Source of the DNA: Pseudomonadota bacterium
Lineage (GTDB): Bacteria > Pseudomonadota > Gammaproteobacteria > Burkholderiales > Methylophilaceae
Reading direction: 5' to 3'
NCBI GenBank assembly: GCA_029781535.1
Contig: JAKOWL010000103.1
Location: 1 to 38,124 of the forward strand
DNA: 38,124 nucleotides
Part shown: positions 8,089-16,279 of the stretch, piece by piece
Numbering within the stretch: the first letter of the stretch is position 1
Layout of the letters: each line of letters begins with the position of its first letter
Made by a program: the position numbers and the translations under genes
Notes under the pieces: generated by a model
The model's input: the letters and a program-made list of their open reading frames with translations, nothing else
Told to the model about the DNA's origin: nothing
Databases searched by the model: none

Positions 8089-8652
8089 TTACAACGATGC
8101 TGGTTTAAGCAGCTTAAAGTTGCGGGCTATTGCAACAACCAGACATACCAATGCGGTATAAACAATGTTTATCAGCATCCAGTTTGGCAGGTAATTCCAG
8201 CCATACTGCAAGGTGTGCAGGATGCCGTCATTTGGGAAACGGCCCGAGAACAGATAGTAGGTCTGGGTGGAAACGACAAATGCAATGCAAGTAGTCGCCA
8301 GGCTGACGGCCACAAATGGCATGATGGCGAAGGCATCTTTTTGCTTGCCCAGCCAAAGTCCACCCAACCACATGGCGGCATAGCTTGGAATCAGGCCCCA
8401 GTAGCCATTGGTCAGGCAAAAGCCTTGTGCAGGGTCAAGCGCAGCGGCGCCGAAATCGATCACCGTACCTAATACAAAGAACGCTGCAAACCAGCCCCAG
8501 CGCTTGAGCAGGATACCACCCAGCAGGAAAAGGATCAGGCTGGCATCCGGCAGGCTGAACGGGGTAAGTGTATGACTGCCGCGAGTCAGCAACATGAAAA
8601 ATGCGATAGCCGCAGCAATCAGCAACGGTTTTGTCTGGTTGGTTCTGTCCAT
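8089..8652 (-). CDS. btuM: BtuM-type vitamin B12 transporter (solitary ECF S-component-like)
   Basis: 187-residue membrane protein with about six hydrophobic segments. It fits the BtuM family described in Thiobacillus denitrificans, an S-component relative that imports cobalamin without its own ECF module and uses one conserved Cys to bind cobalt. Supporting marks are TPFSLPDASLILFLLGG, VIDFGAAALD and QGFCLTNGYWG. Starting at the ATG at 8652, which follows GGAGAG, the Cys is residue 79, close to the reported Cys80. Upstream in-frame ATGs at 8676 and 8664 lack a better ribosome site. It begins 33 bases after btuB stops, under the same B12 riboswitch. The name rests on remembered family features plus context. 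Confidence 0.8.
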   Translation of the reverse strand: MDRTNQTKPLLIAAAIAFFMLLTRGSHTLTPFSLPDASLILFLLGGILLKRWGWFAAFFVLGTVIDFGAAALDPAQGFCLTNGYWGLIPSYAAMWLGGLWLGKQKDAFAIMPFVAVSLATTCIAFVVSTQTYYLFSGRFPNDGILHTLQYGWNYLPNWMLINIVYTALVCLVVAIARNFKLLKPASL

Positions 8653-8685
8653 AAGTCTCTCCATAGCCAATATCATAACACCAAA

Positions 8686-10641
8686 TTAAAAGTCTGCTTT
8701 CACCCCAAAGCGCCAAGTACGTACAAAATCCACCGGATAGATGGCATCGTCTGCTACCTGGATCGAATTTTCGTGGCCAAACAGGTTATTGATCGCGGCA
8801 GAAAAATCTAGGTTCCTGTATTGATAATGCAGTGCCAGATTGGTCGTTCCATAATGCTTCTGACGTTGATCGAAGTTGTTGGCAAAGTCATTGTAGGCAT
8901 AGGCCTGTGAACGCCATGTATGATTGAGGTTCAGCATGGCGTGGTCCAAGAACTTCCAGTTCAAGTTGGCAACAACCGTGTGCTTGGGTACGCCAGGTAA
9001 GTCTTTGCCGTTATAAGCGCCTCCACCATCATTCTCCCTGTCGATTTTCGCACGGGTGTAGTTGTATATCAGGGATGCACTTAATGTATCGCTAAAGTCA
9101 TAATAATCTTGTATCTCCACACCGTATTTGTGCGACTTGTCGATATTCGTATTCTTGAACAGGAAGATGCTTGGGTCTTGGTACAGATAGATCTCATTAT
9201 CCAGCTTGGTGTAAAAGGTATTGATTCTTAATCGATTGTTCGAAACGGTGTGATTCAATCCCAGGTTGAATGTTTTGACGCGTGCTGGTTTGATGAAGCC
9301 ATTGAATGAAGTCACACCGCTCAGGAAATCTGTCGTGAAGAACCGATCGATATCCGGAGCCTGAGAGGCGCGGTTGTAGTTTGCGAATACACTTGTGGTT
9401 TGGCTAAGCCTGTAGTTTGCGCCAATATCCCATGCACTCAAATGTTTACTGTCACGCAAATCTGCACCGCTAACAGGCTGGAATTTGTAATGTACCTTCT
9501 CACTTCTTGCGCCGGCGGATAATGTCAGGCCATCAATGGAGTCAGGGCGATATTCTGCGCTTGCGAAATATGCCCGGTTATCCTTGCTAGTGGTATTGCT
9601 GCTGGTTCTACGGCTACCATCTGCCAGCTGTGCGCCTGTGACAACACTCCAATTGTCTGCGTCGTAGTGAAGATTCAGCTCGTCGGTTTCGTAGTCATAA
9701 TGCATCTGGTTAAAGAAATTCACGAAATCCGAAAGTTTGTCTTCACGAAAATGTGTTGCCGATACTCGCAGTTTTTCGGTGATGTCATATTCTGCACCTA
9801 ATTGCCACTGGTCAGTATCCAGAGACTGGTGTGTATAAGTCTGGCTAAATGGGCGTTGCGTCAATTGTCTTGGGTTTGCATCGAACTCTGCCTGCGTGAG
9901 GTAGTTAACGTAGCGGATATCGTTGCGTGAGCTGGTCCCTTCGGCAAAGAAGCGCAGATATTCCGTAGGCTTGATTTTCAGTTTGGCATTCTGGCTGGTG
10001 CTGGTAAAAGCATCCTTGTGGCCGGTTTCATCTTTCTTGCTGAACCCATCATGGCTGTCATGAGCCAGGTTTACCGATAAGTCGATGTATTGCTCTGAGA
10101 ATCCTGCAGAAGCGTAATGGTCTTTCTGTCCGAAATTTCCCCAAGAGGTACTGATGGTCACGCCGGTTTTAGCTTTGGTGTAGATTTGAATGGCGCCAGC
10201 CGTGGCACCATCTCCGTAGATGACGGAGCCGCTTCCTTTGCTGATTTCGATTCGTTCGATATTACCTATGGGGATGCCTGCTAATAATTGGGCGCTGCCG
10301 TCTATATTGTTCAGGCGCTGGCCATCCACGGTAATCACGACATTTTGATGACCATTTTCTCCGCCGAAGCCGCGTAAGTTGATGGAGGGTGTGGCTTTGT
10401 TGCCAAAATTGGAAAGCACGTTCAAAGAGGTCTGCTGTGCCAAATAGTCATATAACGTACTTGCACCGGAAGCGGCAATCTGGCTTGCCGTATGGATCTC
10501 GGAAGCATAAGTGGCTTCAGTATCTTTGTGTTCGAAGCGGTTGGCTTTAACAGTGACTTCGTCCAGTTCGATAGTTTCTGCCGAGAAAGCAGGTGAGGCG
10601 AATGCCAAGCCAATCAAGCTTGAGATAACAGTCTTTTTCAT
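8686..10641 (-). CDS. btuB: TonB-dependent vitamin B12 receptor BtuB
   Basis: 651-residue outer-membrane receptor that imports cobalamins and other corrinoids with TonB energy. A signal peptide ends near SPAFSA, followed by the TonB-box region ELDEVTVKA. The plug domain shows SINLRGFGG, VVITVDGQRLNN and IERIEISKGSGSVIYGDGATAGAIQI; the remainder is a 22-strand-type barrel ending in Phe (GVKADF). I start at ATG 10641, which has AGGGA at good spacing; further upstream codons extend without a signal-peptide rationale. The cobalamin riboswitch in its leader makes B12 the expected ligand. It heads the btuB-btuM operon. Confidence 0.94.
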   Translation of the reverse strand: MKKTVISSLIGLAFASPAFSAETIELDEVTVKANRFEHKDTEATYASEIHTASQIAASGASTLYDYLAQQTSLNVLSNFGNKATPSINLRGFGGENGHQNVVITVDGQRLNNIDGSAQLLAGIPIGNIERIEISKGSGSVIYGDGATAGAIQIYTKAKTGVTISTSWGNFGQKDHYASAGFSEQYIDLSVNLAHDSHDGFSKKDETGHKDAFTSTSQNAKLKIKPTEYLRFFAEGTSSRNDIRYVNYLTQAEFDANPRQLTQRPFSQTYTHQSLDTDQWQLGAEYDITEKLRVSATHFREDKLSDFVNFFNQMHYDYETDELNLHYDADNWSVVTGAQLADGSRRTSSNTTSKDNRAYFASAEYRPDSIDGLTLSAGARSEKVHYKFQPVSGADLRDSKHLSAWDIGANYRLSQTTSVFANYNRASQAPDIDRFFTTDFLSGVTSFNGFIKPARVKTFNLGLNHTVSNNRLRINTFYTKLDNEIYLYQDPSIFLFKNTNIDKSHKYGVEIQDYYDFSDTLSASLIYNYTRAKIDRENDGGGAYNGKDLPGVPKHTVVANLNWKFLDHAMLNLNHTWRSQAYAYNDFANNFDQRQKHYGTTNLALHYQYRNLDFSAAINNLFGHENSIQVADDAIYPVDFVRTWRFGVKADF

Positions 10642-10802
10642 TTTCATTTCCCTGATGAACGCGCGTCCCCGCACGTTGATTCATTAAGTAAAACCAGTTA
10701 GGGCGAGGGGAATGAAAAGCGGATACCGGGAGCAACGAAAACACGATGGTAGCGGTTCAGCCTTACCGTCACCCCGCGGCATATCTAGCGTCTAAGGTTG
10801 TA

Positions 10803-10983
10803 AGGCCGGTCTCCGGGCTCGCAAGATTCTGGTTCATCGCCTTCCCGAGCCTTGCTCAGTGGCGTATGGATGAACCCACACTTGCTTACCGTTGCGGGGG
10901 CAGCACAGGCATTGCCGATTAAGAACGCACCTGTTTCCCAGTTTCACCCTTCTGCAGGAATCGCATTAGGGCACCTGACAACT
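10803..10983 (-). promoter_or_regulatory. Cobalamin riboswitch controlling btuB-btuM
   Basis: On the minus strand the leader holds the conserved adenosylcobalamin aptamer: 5' helix beginning GTCAGGTGCC, the core GCCCCCGCAACGGTAA (about 10893-10909), GCCACTGAG, and the 3' element GCCCGGAGACCGGCC closing it. The expression platform between 10642 and 10802 ends at the btuB ribosome site; no T-run terminator is seen there, so control is probably at translation initiation (inference). Confidence 0.95.
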
Positions 10984-10989
10984 GTGGGC

Positions 10990-11021
10990 ATTATAGCGCT
11001 TTGAAGCTTCTCCGTAATCAA
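10990..11021 (-). promoter_or_regulatory. Promoter of the riboswitch-btuB transcript
   Basis: A perfect TATAAT (10995 to 10990 on minus) places the start near 10983, exactly at the riboswitch 5' end. The -35 is weak: TTGATT at 20-base spacing. Confidence 0.55.
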
Positions 11022-11080
11022 ATTTTGCAACAAAGATGTGCGATACATGCCAAACCACTTTGAATAGTGCACGTTAGCTA

Positions 11081-11110
11081 TTGACTTTGTTGATTTTTTT
11101 AAATTATAGT
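11081..11110 (+). promoter_or_regulatory. Promoter of the zapB-like/zapA operon, giving a near-leaderless mRNA
   Basis: TTGACT, an 18-base spacer and TATAGT. The -10 box ends 6 bases before the ATG at 11117, so transcription should begin at or within a base or two of the start codon. Confidence 0.65.
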
Positions 11111-11116
11111 GCCTGC

Positions 11117-11323
11117 ATGGATGCTGACATCAAAGCTTTGGAAGAGAAAATCACCAAATTGGTTGGCCTTTGTACGTCTCTACGCCATGAGAATCAGGAT
11201 TTGCGCAGCCAGTTGGATCTGGCGCGTGCCGGCGCGGACAAGTTAAAAAGCAATATGCAGCTTGCAAGCGATAAGCTCGAACTATTGTTAGGATCACTGC
11301 CGCTAGATGGGGAGTCGACATGA
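11117..11323 (+). CDS. ZapB-like small coiled-coil protein (TIGR02449 type)
   Basis: 68-residue protein, helical throughout: heptad-like leucines run from DADIKALEEKITKLVGLC to SDKLELLLGSL. It belongs to the small family found upstream of zapA in many beta- and gammaproteobacteria and resembles cell-division factor ZapB, which binds ZapA and helps organise the Z ring. No ribosome binding site precedes the ATG and the promoter ends 6 bases upstream, so translation is probably leaderless. The stop overlaps the zapA start (ATGA), so zapA translation is coupled. Function is inferred from coil content and position. Confidence 0.82.
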   Translation: MDADIKALEEKITKLVGLCTSLRHENQDLRSQLDLARAGADKLKSNMQLASDKLELLLGSLPLDGEST

Positions 11324-11622
11324 CGACCAAGCCGGTAGATGTGAAGATCATGGGTCGTGATTTTACCGTCTCATGCGGTGACGAAGAGTTGCAAGGCTTA
11401 TTGGATGCTGTTGATTATCTCAACAAGAAAATGGCCGAGATTCGTGATACCGGAAAAGTGGTAGGTATGGAGCGGATTGCCATTATGGCGGCATTGAACA
11501 TGTCACATGAGGTATTGAACACCAAAGCCGGTGACGTTGACATCGGCAATTATAAGCGTAGGATAAACGCAATGCAGAATCAGATTGATGAAGCAATTGC
11601 GGCACAGAACAAGTTGTTGTAG
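11320..11622 (+). CDS. zapA: Cell division protein ZapA
   Basis: 100-residue cytoplasmic protein that cross-links FtsZ filaments at midcell. The N-terminal globular part VDVKIMGRDFTVSC (about 6-19) matches the ZapA signature. The ERIAIMAALNMSHEVL helix (about 51-66) and the C-terminal coiled coil (about 75-100) are as in the family, whose usual length is about 105. It overlaps the upstream zapB-like gene by 4 bases and is followed by 6S RNA, an arrangement (zapA then ssrS) common in proteobacteria. Confidence 0.93.
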   Translation: MTTKPVDVKIMGRDFTVSCGDEELQGLLDAVDYLNKKMAEIRDTGKVVGMERIAIMAALNMSHEVLNTKAGDVDIGNYKRRINAMQNQIDEAIAAQNKLL

Positions 11623-11680
11623 CGTTTAGTTTCAGTTCATTTCTAAGTTATATTCGCGTTGTATCATTCATGCAGTTTTC

Positions 11681-11872
11681 TGCGGTGTTGCTTGAGTCAA
11701 AAATTCCTTGAACTAGTCTCTGTTATAGGTTTCGGCTCATCAGGTGCGGTGTGCGCGCTCTAAGTTGGGAGGCCTTTTAAGGCGCCCTTGGCGAGTGTAC
11801 CTAAAGTGCTTTAGGCTGTTACCACCTGAACTTTTTTGGTTCAGGATATACGGCTCAGGCAACACCACAGCA
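11681..11872 (+). ncRNA. ssrS: 6S RNA
   Basis: 192-base region whose ends pair as the closing stem: TGCGGTGTTGCTTGAG (11681-11696) with CTCAGGCAACACCACAGCA (11854-11872). The interior folds into a long, nearly symmetric hairpin with a central unpaired bubble, as 6S RNA needs to mimic an open promoter and hold sigma-70 RNA polymerase. Its place right after zapA is the standard synteny. Exact ends are estimated from the stem. Confidence 0.88.
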
Positions 11873-11885
11873 AATTGGCTTTGTT

Positions 11886-11971
11886 TTTAGCACCAAATTT
11901 CTGCGTTGTTTTTCGCTTGCCGTACTTGAGTGTACTGTCTGCGCTCAAACGCCTTGAATTTTGGCGCTAAA
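11886..11971. repeat. 86-base imperfect inverted repeat
   Basis: Two 40-base arms that are mutually similar in reverse complement (both start TTTAGC and include CCAAA, then GTAC at the apex) around the 6-base loop TTGAGT. The apex reads CTTGCCGTACTTGAGTGTACTG. It starts 14 bases after 6S RNA and could fold as a long hairpin. It looks like a small intergenic repeat of the REP or MITE kind (inference). Confidence 0.6.
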
Positions 11972-12030
11972 TTCCAAACCATGTTTGCTCGAAAACTTCT
12001 AATTTTCGTATTAAAATCCAACATACTGCG

Positions 12031-12058
12031 CCGTCATTCTGAGCGTAGCGAAGAATCC
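12031..12058. repeat. Putative dispersed intergenic repeat, partly palindromic
   Basis: CGTCATTCTGAGCGTAGCGAAGAATCC, with ATTCT and AGAAT as inverted ends. Near-identical motifs are remembered from intergenic regions of many bacteria, but only one copy is in this window, so repeat status needs the genome. Confidence 0.4.
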
Positions 12059-12078
12059 AGTAAATTTTGAAAGGCCAC

Positions 12079-12537
12079 ATGCGCTACTGGCTCATGAAAT
12101 CCGAACCTGCCGATGTCTCAATCGATGACTTGGCGAACATGCCGAATCAAACCGTGGATTGGTATGGTGTACGCAATTATCAGGCACGCAATTTCATGCG
12201 CGATCAAATGAAAATCGGAGATGGTGTGCTGTTCTATCATTCCAATTGCGAAGAGCCGGGTATCGTGGGTATTTGCGAGGTAGGCGCGCTGGCCTATCCT
12301 GATCGTTTCCAGTTCGTGAAAGGTCATAAATACTACGACCCGAAGTCCACACCTGAGAATCCTCGTTGGGTGAATGTGGATGTAAAGCTGGTGCGCAAGA
12401 CGCGGAATTTAACGCTAAAAGAAATGCGCGAAATATCAGAGCTTGCCAATTTGCGTATTTTGCAGCGGGGCAATCGCTTATCCATTACGCCGGTTGACCC
12501 AAGGGATTGGGAATTTATTTTGAAGAAATTACAGTAA
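12079..12537 (+). CDS. EVE domain protein
   Basis: 152-residue single-domain protein of the EVE family, related to PUA/YTH folds that recognise modified bases in nucleic acids. The hallmark opening RYWLMKSEPADVSIDDL, then VDWYGVRNYQARNFMRD, GDGVLFYHSNCEEPGIVGICEV and DPKSTPENPRWVNVDV are typical. I start at the ATG at 12079, where AAGG precedes and the domain begins at once; an in-frame TTG 12 bases upstream is less likely. It lies alone between 6S RNA with its downstream repeats and a shared terminator. Its natural substrate is unknown. Confidence 0.92.
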   Translation: MRYWLMKSEPADVSIDDLANMPNQTVDWYGVRNYQARNFMRDQMKIGDGVLFYHSNCEEPGIVGICEVGALAYPDRFQFVKGHKYYDPKSTPENPRWVNVDVKLVRKTRNLTLKEMREISELANLRILQRGNRLSITPVDPRDWEFILKKLQ

Positions 12538-12563
12538 AAAAGCCCGCAATTGCGGGCTTTTTT
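12536..12563. terminator. Bidirectional terminator between the EVE gene and the beta-propeller gene
   Basis: AGCCCGC-AATT-GCGGGCT, flanked by A6 on the left and T6 on the right, so it can stop transcripts from both converging genes. Confidence 0.9.
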
Positions 12564-12576
12564 ATTGACTGATAAG

Positions 12577-13698
12577 TTATTTCAGTTTGGTATCCAGGCT
12601 ACCCATCGCTTTGGGGTAAGTCACCACGCCCCAAGGCATTTTCTCAATCTTCACTTCACCAGTCGGCTCCTGCTTTTCAGCATCAATCAGAATTAGCGCA
12701 TCGGATTTGCCACAAGCCAGCATGATTTGTTTGTCATCTGGGGTAAAGCTGAAATGCCAGCAGCGGTTGCCGCTAGGGATTTCATTCACTTTTTCAAAAG
12801 TTTTGGCGTCATAAACTTCCAGCATTTTGGCTTTGTTCGCGGCGATGTAGATATGTTCACCCGTTTTGTCAAAACTCACGCCATAAGGTGCCGCGCCAGT
12901 ATCTACAGTGCGTAAAACCTTGAAGTTTTTGTCCATCACCATAAATTTATTGCCAAATTCCAAGGTGGAGATGTAAGTTTTTCCGTCAGGAGAAACTTTG
13001 ATGCCTCTCGGACGGTCGCCGTATTCATGTGTTTTGATTTTTTTCACTAGCTTGCCGGTTTTGATGTTGTGTACGGTGATGGTGTTATCCGCCTCGTTGG
13101 TAATGATAAGCAGCTTGCCGTCTTTGCTGAATTCGATCCCCTCGGTTTCAGGACCACCAACAATCTCACGGACTTTCTTGCCTTTTTTCAAATCAATGAT
13201 GCCGATGCGCGCCAGTTCTTTTGGACCATCATCGTCGTCCTCTTTTTGTGCTGCAGCAGAATCTCCAGCTGGTTTTTCACCTTCCGGTTTTGCATTCTCT
13301 AGTTTTCCTTCAGGTTTGCCGCCAGCGCCCGGCGGAGGGCCGCCTTTCGCACTTGGCTCATAGCTTACAAAAGCGAAGTCACCTTTCACACGGACGAATT
13401 CCGGATTTTTGCCAACGGGAATCTGTTTCACTACTTCATTAGAAGCGGTGTCAATGACTGAGACACTGCCATTTTCACGCGTTGCGACAATCAGAAACTT
13501 GCCGTCGTCAGTCAGGCCGAGGCCACGCGGCCCATCACCTTTGACATCGATGGTGCCAGCAGTCGTCATGCTGGCTAAATCAACGACGGTCACACCACCA
13601 TCCTGACTGGTGACATACGCTTTACCGGCATCTGCCAATGCATTGCCCACGAATAACGCGCTAATGGATATTGCGAGCAAGGTTTTTCTTAAAGTCAT
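12577..13698 (-). CDS. Periplasmic YVTN-type beta-propeller protein
   Basis: 373-residue exported protein. A signal peptide ends at ALADA (about 23), then repeats such as GKAYVTSQDGGVTVVDLAS, KFLIVATRENGSVSVIDTAS and KTYISTLEFGNKFMVMD form about seven YncE/YVTN-like blades. Residues about 115-160 are a Pro/Gly/Glu/Asp-rich linker with DDDD, inserted between blades, and are probably disordered. Such propellers often act as periplasmic binding or scaffold proteins; no catalytic motif or heme site is seen, so I give no function. The start at 13698 is chosen because GGAGA precedes and the signal peptide follows directly. It stands alone, 190 bases after ilvA. Confidence 0.85.
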   Translation of the reverse strand: MTLRKTLLAISISALFVGNALADAGKAYVTSQDGGVTVVDLASMTTAGTIDVKGDGPRGLGLTDDGKFLIVATRENGSVSVIDTASNEVVKQIPVGKNPEFVRVKGDFAFVSYEPSAKGGPPPGAGGKPEGKLENAKPEGEKPAGDSAAAQKEDDDDGPKELARIGIIDLKKGKKVREIVGGPETEGIEFSKDGKLLIITNEADNTITVHNIKTGKLVKKIKTHEYGDRPRGIKVSPDGKTYISTLEFGNKFMVMDKNFKVLRTVDTGAAPYGVSFDKTGEHIYIAANKAKMLEVYDAKTFEKVNEIPSGNRCWHFSFTPDDKQIMLACGKSDALILIDAEKQEPTGEVKIEKMPWGVVTYPKAMGSLDTKLK

Positions 13699-13888
13699 TT
13701 GTTTCTCCAAAGTTGATTGCCTCAATTGGGCAGAATTTTTTGTGATAGGTTCATGGTTTGAGTCCATTATCCAAGCAAAAAATGTTCTTGCGCAGGCTAT
13801 TGAGTGTTTTTAATGAAAACAATGAGATAGCGCTCATGAAAATCTGATGTGGTTGAGTGTAGCCGCTCGTGTGGCTATTCTGAGCCAA

Positions 13889-15400
13889 TCAGCCTAGGAA
13901 TAGTTGGTACGCAGGGTTGTTGGTTTCTTCCCAGTAGGGATAACCCAGCCGTTGTAGAAAAGCCTGGAACTCGTCATTTTCTTCGGGCGGAACCTGCATG
14001 CCTACCAGTACACGGCCAAAGTCTGCGCCGTGGTTGCGATAATGGAACAGGCTGATGTTCCAGTCATGTTCCATGGTGTCCAGGAACTTCATCAGTGCGC
14101 CTGGCTTTTCCGGGAACTCGAAACGATAGACCACCTCGTGCTGTGCCTGTGGCGCATGGCCGCCCACCAAGTGCCGCAAGTGCAGTTTGGCCATTTCGTT
14201 ATTGGTCATATCCAGTGTGGGCAGGCCGTGTGTCTGCAAATCAGCAATTAAGGCTTCCCGCTCTACTTGGTCGTGCATGGCTACGCCGACAAAGATATGC
14301 GCTTCCTTCGGATCGGAATAGCGGTAGTTGAACTCAGTGATGCTTCGGCTGCCCAGCAAGCGGCAGAAAGTTTTGAAGGTGCCGGGTTTTTCCGGAATCG
14401 TCACTGCCAATACCGCTTCGCGTTTCTCACCCACTTCGGCACGTTCGGCCACGAAGCGCAGGCGATCGAAGTTCATGTTGGCACCGCTGGCTACTGCGAT
14501 CAGCGTTTTACCATGCAGGTTCTCTCTTTCAGCATAGGCTTTCAGGCCGGCTACAGAGAGCGCCCCGGCTGGTTCAAGAATGGAGCGCGTGTCTTCGAAC
14601 ACGTCCTTGATGGCTGCGCAGATTGCATCATTATCCACGACGATCATCTCGTCCACATATTGCTGGCAAAGTTTGAACGTATGCTCGCCCACCTGTTTTA
14701 CGGCAGCACCATCAGCGAACAGACCAACCTGTTCCAGCATCACGCGTTCGCCTTTTTTTAGCGATTCCGTCATCGCCTCGGCATCTTTGGCTTCTACGCC
14801 AATCAGCTTGATCTCTGGCCGTACAGCTTTGACATAAGCCGCAACACCTGCCAACAGGCCGCCGCCACCTACGCAGCAGAATATCGCCTCTATCGGTCCG
14901 GTATGTTCATCCAGAATCTCTTTGCCTATCGTTCCCTGGCCGGCAATCACGTCCGGGTCATCATAAGGGTGTACAAAGGTCAGGCCATGTTCTTTTTCTA
15001 GCTTGAGTGCATGTACATAGGCATCACTGTAGCTGTCGCCAAACAGCACCACTTCGGCGCCGCGTGTCTTGACCGCGTTGATTTTGATTTGCGGTGTGGT
15101 GGTCGGCATCACGATCACGGCACGGCAGCCAAGTTTTTGTGCTGACAGTGCCACACCTTGCGCATGGTTGCCTGCAGAAGCCGCTATCACGCCGCGTTTC
15201 AGGGCATCTACCGAAAGGTGCGCCATTTTGTTATAAGCGCCGCGCAATTTGAAAGAGAACACCGGTTGCATGTCCTCACGCTTCAGCAGCACCTGATTGT
15301 CCAGACGTGCAGAAAGGTTAGGCTGTATCTCCAGCGGTGTTTTTTTTGCAACGGCATAAACCTGCGATTGCTCGATCTTTTCTTTATAGGTAATCGTCAT
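13889..15400 (-). CDS. ilvA: Threonine ammonia-lyase, biosynthetic IlvA
   Basis: 503-residue PLP enzyme converting threonine to 2-oxobutanoate, the first step of isoleucine synthesis. The catalytic N-terminal domain shows [11 protein letters not shown] (about 49-59, PLP Lys), [14 protein letters not shown] and [11 protein letters not shown]. Two C-terminal ACT-like regulatory domains follow (about 330-503), with [15 protein letters not shown] marking the second. That is the long, isoleucine-inhibited form, as in E. coli (514). The ATG at 15400 is preferred because the domain starts at once. It diverges from rpiA, with a 77-base shared promoter region. Confidence 0.95.
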   Translation of the reverse strand: MTITYKEKIEQSQVYAVAKKTPLEIQPNLSARLDNQVLLKREDMQPVFSFKLRGAYNKMAHLSVDALKRGVIAASAGNHAQGVALSAQKLGCRAVIVMPTTTPQIKINAVKTRGAEVVLFGDSYSDAYVHALKLEKEHGLTFVHPYDDPDVIAGQGTIGKEILDEHTGPIEAIFCCVGGGGLLAGVAAYVKAVRPEIKLIGVEAKDAEAMTESLKKGERVMLEQVGLFADGAAVKQVGEHTFKLCQQYVDEMIVVDNDAICAAIKDVFEDTRSILEPAGALSVAGLKAYAERENLHGKTLIAVASGANMNFDRLRFVAERAEVGEKREAVLAVTIPEKPGTFKTFCRLLGSRSITEFNYRYSDPKEAHIFVGVAMHDQVEREALIADLQTHGLPTLDMTNNEMAKLHLRHLVGGHAPQAQHEVVYRFEFPEKPGALMKFLDTMEHDWNISLFHYRNHGADFGRVLVGMQVPPEENDEFQAFLQRLGYPYWEETNNPAYQLFLG

Positions 15401-15477
15401 GCGATATTTTGAATAGGCGCGAGGCGGTGTATAGTTATACTTTTGCTGATTATAAAGATTTTTGGGGAAATAGCATC

Positions 15478-16140
15478 GTGGCATACACACAAGACGAACT
15501 CAAGCAACAAGTCGCCAAAGCAGCGGTTGAATATGTGAAAGAAGGCATCATTGGCGTGGGCACCGGCTCTACCGCCAATTATTTCATCGAGGAACTTGCC
15601 AAGGTAAAAGGCCGCATCGAAGGTGCAGTCGCCAGCTCAGAAGCAACCGCACAGCGTCTGCGCAACCATGGCATCAAAGTCTATGACATGAATGATGTCG
15701 ATAGCCTGGATATCTACGTGGATGGTGCGGACGAGATTACCTCGGCGATGCACATGCTCAAAGGCGGCGGCGGCGCGTTGACGCGCGAGAAAATCGTGGC
15801 GGCTGTGGCCAAAACTTTCATCTGCATCTGCGATGAGAGCAAATATGTATCTGTGCTGGGCAAGTTCCCTCTGCCGGTAGAAGTGCTGCCAATGGCGCGC
15901 AGCCAGGTCGCACGTGCTTTGGTGAAAATGGGCGGGCGTCCGGTGTTGCGTGACTTCACCACCGATAACGGCAATGTCATCCTGGATGTGCATGATCTGA
16001 CCATTACCGACCCAGTCAAAACAGAAGCGGAGATTAACCAGATCGTTGGTGTCGTGACGAATGGCTTGTTCGCTGCACGCCCAGCCAATATCTTACTGTT
16101 GGCAACGGCAGATGGCGTAAAGACCGTCACCAAGAAATAA
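15478..16140 (+). CDS. rpiA: Ribose-5-phosphate isomerase A
   Basis: 220-residue cytosolic enzyme interconverting ribose-5-P and ribulose-5-P in the pentose phosphate (and, in methylotrophs, ribulose monophosphate) cycles. Conserved motifs: [11 protein letters not shown] (about 25-35, phosphate binding), DGADEI (about 82-87, catalytic Asp), [11 protein letters not shown] (about 95-105) and FICICDESK. It starts with GTG at 15478, preceded by GGGGA; upstream in-frame codons cross the ilvA promoter region and are rejected. Length matches E. coli RpiA (219). It is followed by its own terminator. Confidence 0.96.
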   Translation: MAYTQDELKQQVAKAAVEYVKEGIIGVGTGSTANYFIEELAKVKGRIEGAVASSEATAQRLRNHGIKVYDMNDVDSLDIYVDGADEITSAMHMLKGGGGALTREKIVAAVAKTFICICDESKYVSVLGKFPLPVEVLPMARSQVARALVKMGGRPVLRDFTTDNGNVILDVHDLTITDPVKTEAEINQIVGVVTNGLFAARPANILLLATADGVKTVTKK

Positions 16141-16171
16141 CCTGTTGTAGTTTTGCAGTAAGCCAATCAAG

Positions 16172-16195
16172 AACCCGCAGAATTGCGGGTTTTTT
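16172..16195 (+). terminator. Terminator of rpiA
   Basis: Perfect 8-bp stem AACCCGCA/TGCGGGTT with loop GAAT, followed by TTTT. Confidence 0.9.
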
Positions 16196-16212
16196 CATTG
16201 TGATTCGAGATA

Positions 16213-16245
16213 CCCTGAAAGGCGCTTCTAGATTGGCTTTCAGGG
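16213..16245. repeat. 9-bp inverted repeat between rpiA and the unknown secreted protein
   Basis: CCCTGAAAG and CTTTCAGGG around a 15-base spacer, 35 bases beyond the stop of the minus-strand gene. No T run follows on that strand, so it is a hairpin of unclear use, perhaps 3' end protection. Confidence 0.4.
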
Positions 16246-16279
16246 CATCTGTTTTGATAATGAACATGCGCGAGGTTTT

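Noticed and set aside
15409-15477. N-terminal extension of rpiA.
   Set aside because: It would begin in the ilvA promoter region and lacks a ribosome site, while GTG 15478 has GGGGA and gives the family length.
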